A stretch of 29,485 nucleotides of DNA from Chara braunii (taxonomy: Eukaryota > Streptophyta > Charophyceae > Charales > Characeae): NCBI GenBank assembly GCA_003427395.1, contig BFEA01000271.1, forward strand, positions 593,845-623,329. Direction: 5' to 3'. The number at the start of each line of letters is the position of its first letter. Within the stretch, counting starts at the first letter, position 1. This document shows positions 9,226-18,343 of this stretch, piece by piece. The notes beneath the pieces are model-generated. The model was not told the DNA's origin and did no database searches. It worked only from the letters and a program-made list of their open reading frames with translations. The translations under genes and the position numbers were made by a program.

Positions 9226-10046
9226 CTTTTCTCCAGAATCAATGTCCGAGTTCCTCTTCTACTGCCGACATCACTTGAGGTCCACCATAGCCATGGCCGC
9301 CTCCTCCTCCCTTCCTCATCATAGGCCGAGGCTATGCCGGACTACTAGGCCTTGCCCAGATGCCCAAAGGACAACCCAAAGCAGCTACGGCTGCTTCACT
9401 CAGGCTGCCATGCCCAACTCTGCCTTGAAGCTTCTTGGTGTGGCTCTCCCCAGTTGGGAACTCCCTGCTGCAGCGCCCACCAAGGTGATGAAGATGGCTT
9501 CCACCATAGCCAGGTAAGTACCCCTGGCGCTCCTCCCCCTTCCTGTCCTCCTTCCTCCTCCGTGTCCTTCTCCTTCCCCCAGCAGCGCAGCTCCTGGATA
9601 GCGCTGCTCCAATCGGCGCTCCAACCAGTGTGTCGCCCAACTTGCACCCCGAGAAAGAGGCCTGGCTCTTCGCCCGGCTGGGATATAGCGACCTGCTTGC
9701 CTCTTCGGGCGGTGACTTCCAGGCCGCTCGGCCTTCCAAGCAACCGGTACCTCCTCCCTTTCGGAGGAAAACATCCTTGCAGACTCTGATATTCCCCGTA
9801 CAGGCCCTAGACCCAGACTGGTTGGACTGGTATCCGCGTAGACCTAACCTACAACTACTCTGCCTCTAAAAATGCCACTTTTGTCTTCTTCTGCTCGGCC
9901 TCCAGTACGCGCACATCTACCTCTTCAGGGTGCGGTACTGGCCTACACGCTACTTGAGTGTTTTTCCTGCTGCAATTCCTCAAATGTCACGGCCACAGGT
10001 AAGTACCGGCCCTGAGGGCCCAATGAACGAGCAAATGCCCTTGCGG
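9226..10046. other. Probable LTR of element 2 or flank, no gene established
   Basis: This GC-rich stretch contains overlapping open frames on both strands and two plus-strand donor-like words (CCAGGTAAGTACC near 9510 and ACAGGTAAGTACC near 9996). A plus-strand frame from ATG 9293 to about 9517 reads MAASSSLPHHRPRLCR..., which I do not recognise. Since the 3' LTR of element 2 begins at 10317 and runs leftward, much of this is likely U3/R/U5. Confidence 0.4.
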
Positions 10047-10061
10047 GCCACACACTCAATC

Positions 10062-10165
10062 AAGCCAACCAGCACTCAGACAGGCACGGTCACACACACA
10101 CTCCAGCCAACCAGCACTCAGACAGGCACGGTCACACACACACTCAAGCCAACCAGCACTCAGAC
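10062..10165. repeat. 42-bp tandem repeat, about 2.5 copies
   Basis: Units at 10062-10103, 10104-10145 and a partial one at 10146-10165 begin AAGCCAACCAGCACTCAGAC and contain a CA run. Translated on plus they give PTSTQTGTVTHTL repeats, which I take as incidental. They lie inside the presumed LTR U3 of element 2. Confidence 0.85.
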
Positions 10166-10200
10166 ATACATGCAGTCCAGCAAGCGTGCACACACAGACT

Positions 10201-10276
10201 TAGTAGCAGGCGGGAAACTCAGCAAGACATCCAGTCTATAGTAGCAGGCGGGAAACTCAGCAGGGCATTCAGTCTA
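10201..10276. repeat. 38-bp tandem duplication in LTR of element 2
   Basis: Copies at 10201-10238 and 10239-10276 share TAGTAGCAGGCGGGAAACTC, AGCA and CAGTCTA, with three or so differences. They sit close to the U3 start of the LTR. Confidence 0.85.
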
Positions 10277-10316
10277 TGGGCAAAACTCAGAAATCAGACT
10301 TTGGACGGGTCATCAC

Positions 10317-10333
10317 ACTAACCCCCCCTCAAG
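10317..10333 (-). other. LTR start and polypurine tract of element 2
   Basis: On the minus strand the sequence reads TTGAGGGGGGGTTAG followed by TGTGATGACCCGTCC. The G-run is a polypurine tract and the LTR begins with TG at 10317, running leftward. The left end of this LTR is not resolved because no second copy is visible. Confidence 0.7.
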
Positions 10334-10472
10334 AGCAAGGTCCCTTCGAGCGAGTAACTCATTCTGAGTCCTCGACAAACGCATTGTCAGCAAGCAAGGC
10401 AAAGAGGTTCCTAAAATACTCTGTCGCAGTACGCCTTGCGGAGATCTTAGGAGTAGCGTTAGCTGTGATTTG

Positions 10473-10922
10473 TCACTCGTAGGCTTTAACAACGCGTGGT
10501 GCGCTGCGTAGCAGTTCGTGCTTGGAAATCCAGTACAGATCGTCCAACAGGTGATATATGAAGTGAACCTGGTACTGTCTGTTGCGTCCCTTCCCTACAT
10601 GCTGTTTAATTTTGTCCATATCATGCCCACCTTTGATTGCACGAGGGATCATGTCTTCGCGATAATCGAATGTCTTAGTGTCACGGTGGAGGTACAGTTT
10701 TTATGCGTGGAACACACGGTATGTGCGCAGATGGGCTGGCACATCAACTACGTACGAAGGGCCAAAGTGATCCTCGCCAATCACATCCAAAACTTCCCAC
10801 GGACCATAGTAGAGTGGGAGAAGTTTGCGAGGGACTCCCTCTTCTTCTGAAAATTCAGACATCTTGACCCAGACATAGCTTCCTACCTGAATATCCGACG
10901 GGTCGGCGCATCTTGTTTGCAT
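10473..10922 (-). pseudogene. Integrase C-terminus and chromodomain-like tail of element 2
   Basis: The frame from 10922 carries the GPY/F region (LLPLYYGPWEVLDVIGED) and VDVPAHLRTYRVFHA, then TAA. The same frame continues after that stop: KLYLHRD...DMDKIKQHVGKG, YQVHF (10574), DDLYWISKHELLRSAP and AYE, ending in TGA at 10473-10475. The last 33 residues align without gaps to element 1's tail and with one extra residue to element 3's. This looks like a chromodomain with Phe in place of the usual Trp after the YxV strand. Confidence 0.8.
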
Positions 10923-11064
10923 GACAGATCATGGCGTGCTGTCACTTGGTCATTGCTGCAATGGCAACTTTGAGCAAGCAATCATACTTGGACCTGAAGC
11001 CAAGCCGATCGGGTGTTCAGCCAGCTGGCTGTTCAGGGAATAGGTAGGAGAGCGGATTACGGAT

Positions 11065-11930
11065 CTACCAACCGTAATGCAACCTGTTGGGTGTCATGCC
11101 GGTGGCAGAATGGACGGAGTTGTTGTACAGCCCCTTAACGGAATACAGCTCTTCATCCCATGTTTCCTGATCCGGAATAATCAAGGCGCGGAGAAGTTGA
11201 AACACAGTCTGGTTTATCTCCTCAGCCAAACCATTGTCTTCGGGGGGTCGGCCAGATGTCATACACAATCTGATCCCTAGTTGAGACGTGAAGTCCTTCC
11301 ATTCTGTACAAATGAAGCGTGGATCCCGATCGCTCACAAGAGTCTTCGAGGTTATGAACTGCAGAATGTAATTCTGTTGGAACTCACAGATAGTTCTATT
11401 GGAACGTGAGGTGGCAAAGGAATCAGATTAAGGAACTTAGAGAATGGGTCAACAATCACCACGACTTGTGAGTAGTCGTTCTTACTTACCTTTCCCAAGT
11501 CGGTGAGGTCGATGGAGACGGACTCCCCGGGACCTTCGGGAATGGGGAGGGGTGTGAGTAGCCCCATGGGCTTTTGTCTGCATGGTTTGATTCGTTGACA
11601 AACTTCACATTCAGCCACAAACTTCTCACCAGTCCCTTTCATGCCATTCCAATCAAACTGTCTCAGCAGATTTGCGTATGTCTTTGCCATGCCGAAGTGT
11701 CCGCTTCGGCCATGAGCCAAATCCAAAAAGTGCTTGCAGATAGGCTCATGGTTGGGCTCACACAAGCGGTCATGGTTCCCGCAGTGACAAAAAATTTGTC
11801 CTCCATATTCGTAAAAATCAAGCTGACTACTAGGATCAGCCTGCAGCCGCTCAAGGATGGGACTAAGTTTGTATGCTCTACAAGCTCCTCCTTCAGTTTC
11901 TTCCGGAGGTCGTAGGATTTCACAAGCCAA
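11065..11930 (-). pseudogene. Integrase core of element 2
   Basis: The upstream piece (11930-11352) has the HHCC zinc region (HFLDLAHGRSGHFGMAK ... CEVCQRIK), then the first catalytic Asp in VSIDLTDLG. A frameshift near 11340-11370 leads to the second piece (11337-11065), with SDRDPRF (second Asp) and PEDNGLAEEINQTV, where the third catalytic Glu lies. DDE is therefore present but split over two frames. The piece ends at a stop after MTPNRLHYGW, and the frame changes again before the C-terminal domain. Confidence 0.9.
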
Positions 11931-12305
11931 GTCATGTACTCAGGGTGGCGAGACGAAGCATCGGCTACTCGGTTATAACAGACCTTTTTGTGTCGTAACT
12001 GGAAATCGTAAATGTCAATTTCATGAAACCAGCGAAGTAAGGTAAAAGACAGCGTAGTTTGCTCTTTGAGCCACTTTAAAGTTTCATGATATGAGAACAC
12101 TTTGAAGTGGCGTCCCAAAAGATAGTGCTTCCAATGGTCCAAAGCCATACGCAAAGCATAAAGCTCGCACATGTAAGTGGAAGTGGCTACCTTTTCGTTG
12201 GGCATGCGTTTGCTGTAGTATTAGAGCGGCCGCAAGCCATCATCGTCATCTTGCTGCAGCATTGCCCCGATTCCATACTGACTTATAAGTTTGGGATCTG
12301 CAATG
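11931..12305 (-). pseudogene. RNase H of element 2, catalytic residues lost
   Basis: The frame continues from RT (PKLISQYGIGAMLQQ). The segment that should hold the first catalytic Asp (usually TTDAS before the QYGIG block) is deleted without a frameshift. A TAA at about 12226 follows GLRPL. The frame then resumes (YYSKRMPNEK, MCELYALRMAL with the Glu). The third catalytic position reads FSYHETLKW, with Tyr where family members have Asp. VADASSRHPE keeps the last Asp. Two of four catalytic residues are missing, so the domain is inactive as seen. Confidence 0.85.
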
Positions 12306-13330
12306 CGGAGTACTGGATAACTTACCAAAGCTTCTTTCAAAGCTTGAAAGGCGTTCGTGCACGCGGTGTCCCAAGAATAGGGAACATTTTTGCTTGTCAA
12401 CCGGGGCAATGGACGAGCAACAATAGAGAAGCGGGGCACAAACTTCCGATGGTGTGATGCAAGACCAAAAAAAGAGCGTAGTTCGCGAACATTCACGGGC
12501 TGAGGCCAGTCGCATATGATCTCAACCTTGGTTGCCTCGGGCTCTAGGCCTGCAGCAGACAACCGATGCCCAAGGTAGATAACGCTATCCTTCTCAAACT
12601 CACATTTCTCTAGGTTGAGATGGAGTTGCGTCTTCTTGAGGATGGTGAGTACTTCCTCAAGGTGCTTGAGGTGTTCCTCCATGGATTTGGTGAAGATTAG
12701 TATACCATCGAGGTAGACCACCACCAACCGGCCAATCTGTTCATGGAGAACCTTGTCCATGAGGCTTTCGAAGGTGGTCGGTGCGTTCGTGAGACCGAAG
12801 GGCATTACGATAAACTCGTAAAGCCCATCGCGTGTTTTGAACACAATTTTGTGCTGATCCGCAGGATCGACTTCAATCTCGTGGTAGCCAAACTTGAGAT
12901 CGATCTTGGAGAAGACCTTGCACACACCTGCTGTATCAACCAAGTCATCTATGCGGGGCAATGGAAAGGTGTTCTTTATTGTGATGCGGTTTAGACCGCG
13001 ATAGTCAATACACATGCGTAGTTTGCCTCCTTTCTTCAGAACAAACAAAATAGGAGCACCAAATTCAGACTCACTAGGCTTGATCCACCCTTTGTCAATC
13101 ATTTCATCGATCTGTCGCTGAAGTTCCAACTCCCCGGGTCCCATTCGGTATACGCAGCCCTTTGGAGGAACAGCACCCTCCATCAACTCGATGGTGTGTC
13201 GGACCGATCGCGTGGGGACTCCACGTGGCTCGGCCAAAACTTCTGGGAACCGATCGAGTAGGTTTTGGATGTTTGGTGGAACCAATGGTGGTGGAGGATC
13301 AGCAAAGGGATCACCTAGATCAACTCGCAG
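12306..13330 (-). pseudogene. Reverse transcriptase of element 2, YLDG active site
   Basis: An uninterrupted minus-strand frame carries a Ser/Thr-rich linker (about 13460-13330) and the RT: IDKGWIKPSESEFGAPI, RMCIDYRGLN, KIDLKFGYHE (first Asp) and VMPFGLTNAPTTF. At 12704-12715 comes YLDG where active enzymes have YxDD. The second Asp codon is GGT, one transition from GAT. The thumb has GHRLSAAGLEPEATKVEII and FFGLASHHRKF. The full length of the RT fold is present, so the point change is probably the lesion that kills polymerase activity. Neighbouring protease lies in another frame. Confidence 0.95.
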
Positions 13331-13544
13331 GTCGTGAATAGAGGCAACCGGATCTGAAGTAGGATCATTTGGACTAGTAGAAGGTAGAGAAGTGGAGGTG
13401 CTAGAAATAGAAGTACTAGCAGTAGAATCACTAACTGAAGTAGTAGTGGTATTAACTGCAAAGTAGATGGCACATGGGTAGGACGAACAAAGGCAACATA
13501 CAACTGCTCGTCCTCTTTGTGCTTGCGCCATTTCTTGCAGAACT

Positions 13545-14050
13545 TCATCCAGGGGACTCGTGCTTCTCATCCAAGAGGACGGGGAGCTCGTTCCCTTGAG
13601 CATCTTTGACCATGAAAAGTGACTTCTTCCACTTGGTCCATTCGCATTGGGACTGCTGCCAGCCCAAGCCAAGGACAGCGTCGATGGGGCATTTGTCATA
13701 GACATAGAAGTTCAATGCATGGGTGACAGTTTTGTCCTTCTCAAAGGTAGTGCGCACACCTTTGACTGCATGCGTAGAAGAGACGACTTCTTTGTTGCCA
13801 ACTTGGGTTCAGCAAGGGTTCCGCAAGGCCACTTGCTTCATTCCCAAGCCCACGGAGATATAAAGTTAGCAGTAGCACCACAGTCAATCAAGCCACGGAG
13901 ATAGCGGTGGTTTATGAGAAGTTTGAAGAAGATCAACTTCACTGTCCCTTGGGCACGCTGTTGTTTCATCTCAGCCCAATGCTCCAAGTAGTAGTGGAAG
14001 TCGACCGTCCCCGACTCCTCCCAAGGCTCGACATAGAAAACATTACACAC
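13545..14050 (-). pseudogene. Retropepsin of element 2 (DCGA active site)
   Basis: The frame from 14050 gives VKLIFFKLLINHRYLRG and LIDCGATANFISP, with the catalytic Asp codon at 13883-13885. After WAWE a frameshift (about 13838) and a TGA (about 13807) interrupt. The end of the fold is in the next frame: HALNFYVYDKCPIDAVLGLGWQ (about 13712-13640). As in element 1, Cys follows the catalytic Asp. Each half is intact; the join is not. Confidence 0.85.
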
Positions 14051-14181
14051 TTCATCCTTGGCTTCAGCAGATCATTGGGCTTCAAGGGAGGACTGCTGAT
14101 TTGCATCAGATTCAGTCTCCCTTGCTGTAGAAGATGTTGAAGTCGACTCTACGCCCGGTTCTGGTTTCCCTGCAGCCTATA

Positions 14182-14223
14182 GCAATCCTCTACCTTATGG
14201 TTCGGTTTCTGGCAATACAGGCA
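14182..14223 (-). other. CCHC zinc knuckle of element 2 Gag
   Basis: On the minus strand these 14 codons read CLYCQKPNHKVEDC, matching C-X2-C-X4-H-X4-C. The knuckle is in a frame shifted from the preceding gag frame (which closes with TAG nearby), so a single indel lies just upstream. Such knuckles bind the element's RNA in the nucleocapsid. Confidence 0.9.
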
Positions 14224-15701
14224 TACCCCTTCTTGAGTCTACCCCGCCAATCATTTTCAATGATCCGGAGATCAACCCATGGTTTAGTGGCCGCATCCTC
14301 CGCTTTTGCTGGGATCTTTACTCCCTTAGGAAGTTGGACATAGTTCTTCCCTGCATTTCGATTTGGTCCCTTTGTATTGGGAGTTTTTTTGAAGGCAATG
14401 AATTTTTCTTCTTCTTGGTTTGAGTCAGACTCATGGGCTGACGAACAGGCTGTATCAGTGTCCTGTTCTTGGTCGTCACCAAGAGTGGGGTCATCTCCAT
14501 CGGCTTCTTCTTCAGCCTCCAGCAGGTCATGCACAGCAAACCGGCTGCTACCTTTGAACCGCCTGCCGCCCATAGGCTTTTTGCTGCCTGTTGTGGCAAC
14601 GAGGTCTATAGCCTCAAGACTGGCTATGTCCTTCATAAGAGTGAACCAGTCAGTGTACCCAATGAAGTCCCTGCCAAGGCGATTAGTGAAACTGGTGGGA
14701 ACCGCACCTTTGACCACATCCAAGCAAGATTGGTTAGTCAGTTCTAACCCGGGTGTAGCAAACATCTTGCTGAGGTAGGTCTGCAGGCTTTTCATGGAGG
14801 CCGGCCACTTGCTGCATTTAATTTTATCAAGCTGGCTTCTTGCCCTTGCTGCAGCGTGTGGATCCATATATTGGGAAACGAGTAGTTCCTCGAGGGAGTC
14901 AACCGGGGTGGCCTTAAGCCACCTTGTCAGTTCTATCTTAGGAACCCCAGCTCGCGTAGCTTGGACCTCTAGGAAGCCTCGACATTCATTCCCATGATCA
15001 CGGACTGGGTCTCAGGTTGAGTCCCCAGAACCTCAAAGTATGCCCTCATGGAGCTGATCCAGGATTCAACGTCTTCTTCGCCGTCATACTTTCGATCCAC
15101 ATAAGGACCGGCGTGGCTGGGACCAGCACCTATTGGTTCAAATCTTGGGGCTGCAGCAGTTGCAGAATTTCCTGCCTCGTTGCTTGTTGCGGCAAAAGCG
15201 GAATCTGCACCTGTTGCTGGTCCCAAAGGGTTTGCCATCACACTCAAGGAAGAAGTAGAAGAAGATACGGTAAGAGGGGCAGAGTTCGTTTCAATTGCAG
15301 CTCCGGAACCAGGGGGTAGAGGAAGAGGATTGGCCGCTTGGGCTTGAAGCAGCGCAGCAACCTCTATCGTCAAATCATGGCACTTGCCGGTCATCATCAG
15401 TCAGATCCTCCTGAAGTTTCTGCAACTTTGCGAAGACTTCGGCGATCTGAGTGGTATGATCTTCAAGGCTTCGGACTTGGACAATAGCGGTAAGCATGGA
15501 CTGCAGTTGTTCCTCACACTGCTCTTTGTTCAGCGAGGGGACAGTTTCCAAGATGGCCTCCTGACTTTTCAGCAGCAATTCCTTCCTCTCCTTCTTTGTT
15601 TCTTGTTCCCTTTTGATGGCACTATCTACGAGTGCTTGCTGATATCGTTTCTCCGCATCATTGGCTGCATCTAACGGGGTCTTCCACTCGACTGATGCCA
15701 A
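14190..15701 (-). pseudogene. gag: gag of element 2, broken
   Basis: This is the capsid polyprotein in three frame segments. The first (15701-15375) is a charged, coiled-coil-like region (EKRYQQALVDSAIKREQETK) and opens with TTG right after a TGA, so the true start codon is missing. The second (15397-14969) is Ala/Ser-rich and enters the capsid (KYDGEEDVESWISSMRAYF). The third (about 14985-14190) continues with IELTRWLKATPVDSLEELLV and ends in an acidic region followed by the zinc knuckle. Frameshifts are near 15390, 14985 and 14225. The missing start fits loss of the element's 5' end. Confidence 0.8.
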
Positions 15702-16076
15702 TCAGCAAAAGAATCAATCAGACTCACAAGAGGTACACTCCCCTTTTCACTTGGACGAACACTCCGTTTCCCAGTCCTTGCCCACAAACATGCCTTGATC
15801 AACAGATAGCCCACGCTCTACAGCAGGGTACAGAATTAGGCCATGTACGACTAAAAAACAACGAACAAATTATCAAACCACAAAAACGAATTGCTCGCTA
15901 GTGTGTGTGAGAGAAAGAGAGAGATTACTGACAGACCAGTTGCCGCATGCTATACAGATAAAGGTCGAACCGAGCAACACAAGCCTATACAAAGAGAACA
16001 TCAGCATGATAAAGCAATAGAGAGAATCACAACAGAGGGGGAAGCCGCAAAGAAAGATGATCCATGTCCCATTTAC

Positions 16077-16178
16077 CTGTTGTTGAAGGCTGTGTGTTCT
16101 GCTGCTGCTGTTGCTGCAAAGCCGTTGCAGGTGGAGGGCGCCGTGCAACCAAATGCAAAGTATGACCCTCATCAACAT
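16077..16178 (-). CDS. Exon of ubiquitin-like (BAG6-like) host gene, end of Ubl domain
   Basis: On the minus strand the acceptor ATTATCACCTCAG precedes 102 bases and the donor CAG|GTAAATGGG follows. Read in the phase set by the neighbours, it gives DVDEGHTLHLVARRPPP and then ALQQQQQQNTQPSTT. EDGHTLHLV-like sequence is the last strand of ubiquitin-like domains in plant BAG6-like and related Ubl proteins. A Pro/Gln-rich linker after it is also typical. Ubiquilin (DSK2) is an alternative for the Ubl alone. The downstream exon content makes BAG6-like the better guess. The start of the Ubl and the initiator ATG are not found nearby. Confidence 0.75.
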
Positions 16179-16510
16179 CTGAGGTGATAATTAAGGAGCG
16201 TATGTTATTCTACATCATCGAATGCATTATGCAGCGCTGTCCACGCATCACACACACAAAACTAGATCCTGATTGAACCCAAGAAGACAGCAACGAGGCA
16301 GTTCAACAACACAAACCTCCAACAAACAAACAAGCCCAACAGTAGGTCACTAAACCTTTTTGCATTTGTCTCGGTGCTGTGTAACCATGGATAAGTTGGT
16401 TATTCTGATCAGCCTGCCATTTGCACAGGATACCAACACCCAAACACCATAAGAGTGATAAAAAAGTTATCAAACATGACAACTTCAATACCAACATGCG
16501 CAATATTTAC

Positions 16511-16531
16511 CAGAATCAGTTAGCAACATTC
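16511..16531 (-). CDS. 21-base microexon of the Ubl host gene
   Basis: On the minus strand a strong pyrimidine tract ending CTCCTTCTAG precedes GAATGTTGCTAACTGATTCTG, followed by the donor GTAAATATTG. In phase with the next exon it reads MLLTDSD, joining VDEGHTLHLV. The combined MLLTDSDVDEGHTLHLV aligns residue by residue with Ubl segments of the form xxLSEYxVEDGHTLHLV. The small size is unusual but the splice signals and phase agree. Exons upstream of it were not recognised before 17667. Confidence 0.55.
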
Positions 16532-16856
16532 CTAGAAGGAGAGAAAATGAAAGATCGAGGGCAAGTGTCACATACATCAGACAAGACAACTTCATCGCTT
16601 ATTCTTTCGCTGATGGGAAGTGTCTGCCAATCTCACAGAGAAGGAAGCATATGACGCTAATAGGCGAATTTGACAAACCTTCGCATAATACCTGATGAAC
16701 TACTTCTGGAAACCTATCCTACCAGCAATCCTCGGCAGGATTGGGGATGTGCACCACAAGCCAAGTGATGATGAAAACCACTACGGACGACAATCCAAGT
16801 CAGGCTCATATACCTGCTACACTCCAAAACGGAAGATTCACGACTGAACATGGGCA

Positions 16857-16988
16857 ATGGGACCACAACCGTTCTTGATTACACTTGCTCTGGAGTCCAT
16901 AATATGCACTAAACCGGAAAAAATGGGACCACAACCGACCTCGATTACACTTGCTCTGGAGTCCATGATATGCACTCAACCAGAAAAA
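16857..16988. repeat. 66-bp tandem duplication
   Basis: Copies at 16857-16922 and 16923-16988 share ATGGGACCACAACCG, GATTACACTTGCTCTGGAG and TATGCACT, with a few differences. It lies in the presumed upstream intron of the Ubl gene. Confidence 0.8.
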
Positions 16989-17026
16989 TTGAGAGAAGTC
17001 TAATACGACAGATTGACTATGTAGCT

Positions 17027-17233
17027 AGGCCCATCAACAAACGGACACATAATGAAAATCATAGCAATCATTTCAGTGCTTAGTTATGCGCACATAATGA
17101 AGAAATCACAGCAATCATTACATTGCTGAATTGTGCGCAATCAATCATTACAGTGCTGAATTGTGCGCAATGTGTCGAAATACCAATCAACAGAACTTTA
17201 AAAAATATATCAAGTGTCCTTCGGGACATCCGT

Positions 17234-17265
<32 letters not shown>

Positions 17266-17612
17266 GGCTCCTGCTCAAGGATGACACGCATCAATTGAGA
17301 AATGGTATATATGTTAAGTAACTGCATGAATAATGTGAGGTCACTTTGCTGATGCTGGATGTCAGAAAATTTGAAATGCCTTGTTGTTTCTCTCCTCCAA
17401 ACCGTACATGCAACTTTCATTGCATCTCCAAGTAAATCTTACAAGGCCATATTCCCCAATTAAGATTCAGAACTTCACGTTCTCTTCCATCCTTCGAGAG
17501 CCTATGTAGATAGGCCCATCAACAAACGGCCACACAATGAAGAAATCATACCAATCATAACAGTGCTGCGTTATGCGCAATGCATCGCAAAAAACAATCA
17601 ACAGAACTTTTC
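17027..17612. repeat. Direct repeats flanking the U6 sequence
   Basis: A block starting GGCCCATCAACAAACGG and ending AATCAACAGAACTTT occurs at about 17027-17199 and again at about 17513-17612. In the left copy an inner unit (roughly ATCA..GCAATCATTACAGTGCTGAATTGTGCGCA) is expanded to about three copies. The two blocks are about 485 bases apart and U6 lies just after the left one. Confidence 0.7.
17214..17315 (+). ncRNA. U6 spliceosomal snRNA sequence, divergent or pseudogene
   Basis: U6 is the catalytic-core RNA of the spliceosome, made by Pol III. The 5' stem TGTCC-TTCG-GGACA is perfect. The invariant core follows: ATACAGAGAAGATTAGCATGG (17247 on) holds the ACAGAGA box and the AGC triad. 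Then come CAAGGATGACACGCA and GAGAAATGG. Differences from the plant consensus I recall are few (CCGTTAAA, GGCTCCTGCTC, CATCAATTGAG). Two points argue against an active gene. There is no run of four or more T after the 3' end, which Pol III needs. The only TATA-like word (AAAAATATAT) is 4-13 bases upstream instead of about 25-30. It is likely a retroposed or decayed copy. Confidence 0.9.
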
Positions 17613-17666
17613 AAATGCATTCCCCCGCGGCATGGTGGCTGAGTGTTGGGCTTTGCCAGTCAACAT

Positions 17667-18277
17667 GGCGCAGGCTCAAGCCAGACCACCCACACACAAC
17701 ACTGGCATATAGGCAGAACGGGCGAGCGGGCAGGGATCTTGGCCATTGTGAGCAAGGCCAGCACGCTGTTGCGAGGTGCTGGGCTGCGCTAGGCTGAGAG
17801 AAGGCAGGTTGGCGCTAAGCGGTGGGGCGCAGCCTGGCCGCAGGGCGCTGGCAGCTATAGCCGGGCTGCACAAGAGCGCTGAAGGAGGTGAGGGCAAAGG
17901 TGGTTCTTCGGAAAGTGAAGGGTGCTGTGTGGGATAACAAGGGAGAGTGAGGGAGAAGAGAGAGACGTACCTGGTGGAGAGGAGGTCGGCATTGGTGTTG
18001 ACGTCATCACTCGCTGGTAGTCAAGTTGTCTGGTTGCTTCCATGTTGTAGTTGTAGGGAGGGCGCCTGGCGCCATTCACAAGAGAGAGCTACACTGGGTT
18101 ATGCTGTTGGTGTTGCCAGATTGGGCTTGGACATTGACTCACGATTCTGCTGTATCGTTCTCAAATGGATGGTTTCTTGGTTCCATTGTGCTATCTGCTC
18201 CTTCTTTGACTACTTGGACTTCAGCATGATTTTGCAATTTGGATTTCTTTGCTTCGTCCACATTCATGTTCCTTGCA
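17667..18277 (+). repeat. 5' LTR of element 3, truncated
   Basis: Starting at GGCGCAGGCTCAAG it matches 26821-27454 to the end ...TCCTTGCA, which has the CA terminus. The part matching 26384-26820 is absent, replaced by unrelated sequence. Confidence 0.85.
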
Positions 18278-18280
18278 ATT

Positions 18281-18292
18281 TGGTATCAGAGC
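18281..18292 (+). other. Primer-binding site, tRNA-iMet type
   Basis: TGGTATCAGAGC starts three bases after the LTR end. It is the complement of the 3' end of plant initiator Met tRNA and the usual PBS of many plant LTR elements. Confidence 0.9.
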
Positions 18293-18343
18293 TGGTTCGA
18301 TTCACCGCTTACCTTGGTGCGCTGGCGTTATACAGACTTGGTG

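Larger units (their letters stand above)
10317..15701 (-). mobile_element. Ty3/Gypsy LTR retrotransposon, element 2 (decayed, minus strand)
   Basis: The minus-strand order is gag with CCHC knuckle, protease, RT, RNase H, integrase and chromodomain-like tail, then polypurine tract and LTR start. It lies inside the intron of the Ubl host gene in the same sense. Only 375 bases separate the first gag codons from the upstream host exon at 16077. That leaves little room for a 5' LTR plus leader, so the 5' end is probably deleted. RT and RNase H have lost catalytic residues. The 3' LTR extends left of 10317 by an unknown length. Confidence 0.88.
8349..16076 (-). other. Intron of the Ubl host gene carrying element 2
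   Basis: It lies between donor GTAAATGGG (16076 downward) and acceptor TATGCAG (8349). The flanking exons keep phase across 7.7 kb. It contains Gypsy element 2 on the same strand as the host gene and a MITE-like insert. The 15702-16076 part is T-rich on the sense strand and has no gene. Confidence 0.65.

Noticed and set aside
9293-9517. Plus-strand exon MAASSSLPHHRP... ending at a good donor site
   Set aside because: It may be a gene start, but the peptide is unrecognised, no downstream exon was found, and the stretch probably belongs to the LTR of element 2.
9930-10241. Open frame with PTSTQTGTVTHTL repeats as a repeat protein
   Set aside because: The repeats follow from a 42-bp DNA tandem repeat inside the presumed LTR U3 on the opposite sense. 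No domain or start context supports a gene.
10050-10280. CRISPR-like direct repeats
   Set aside because: Repeats abut one another without unique spacers, and the context is a eukaryotic LTR element.
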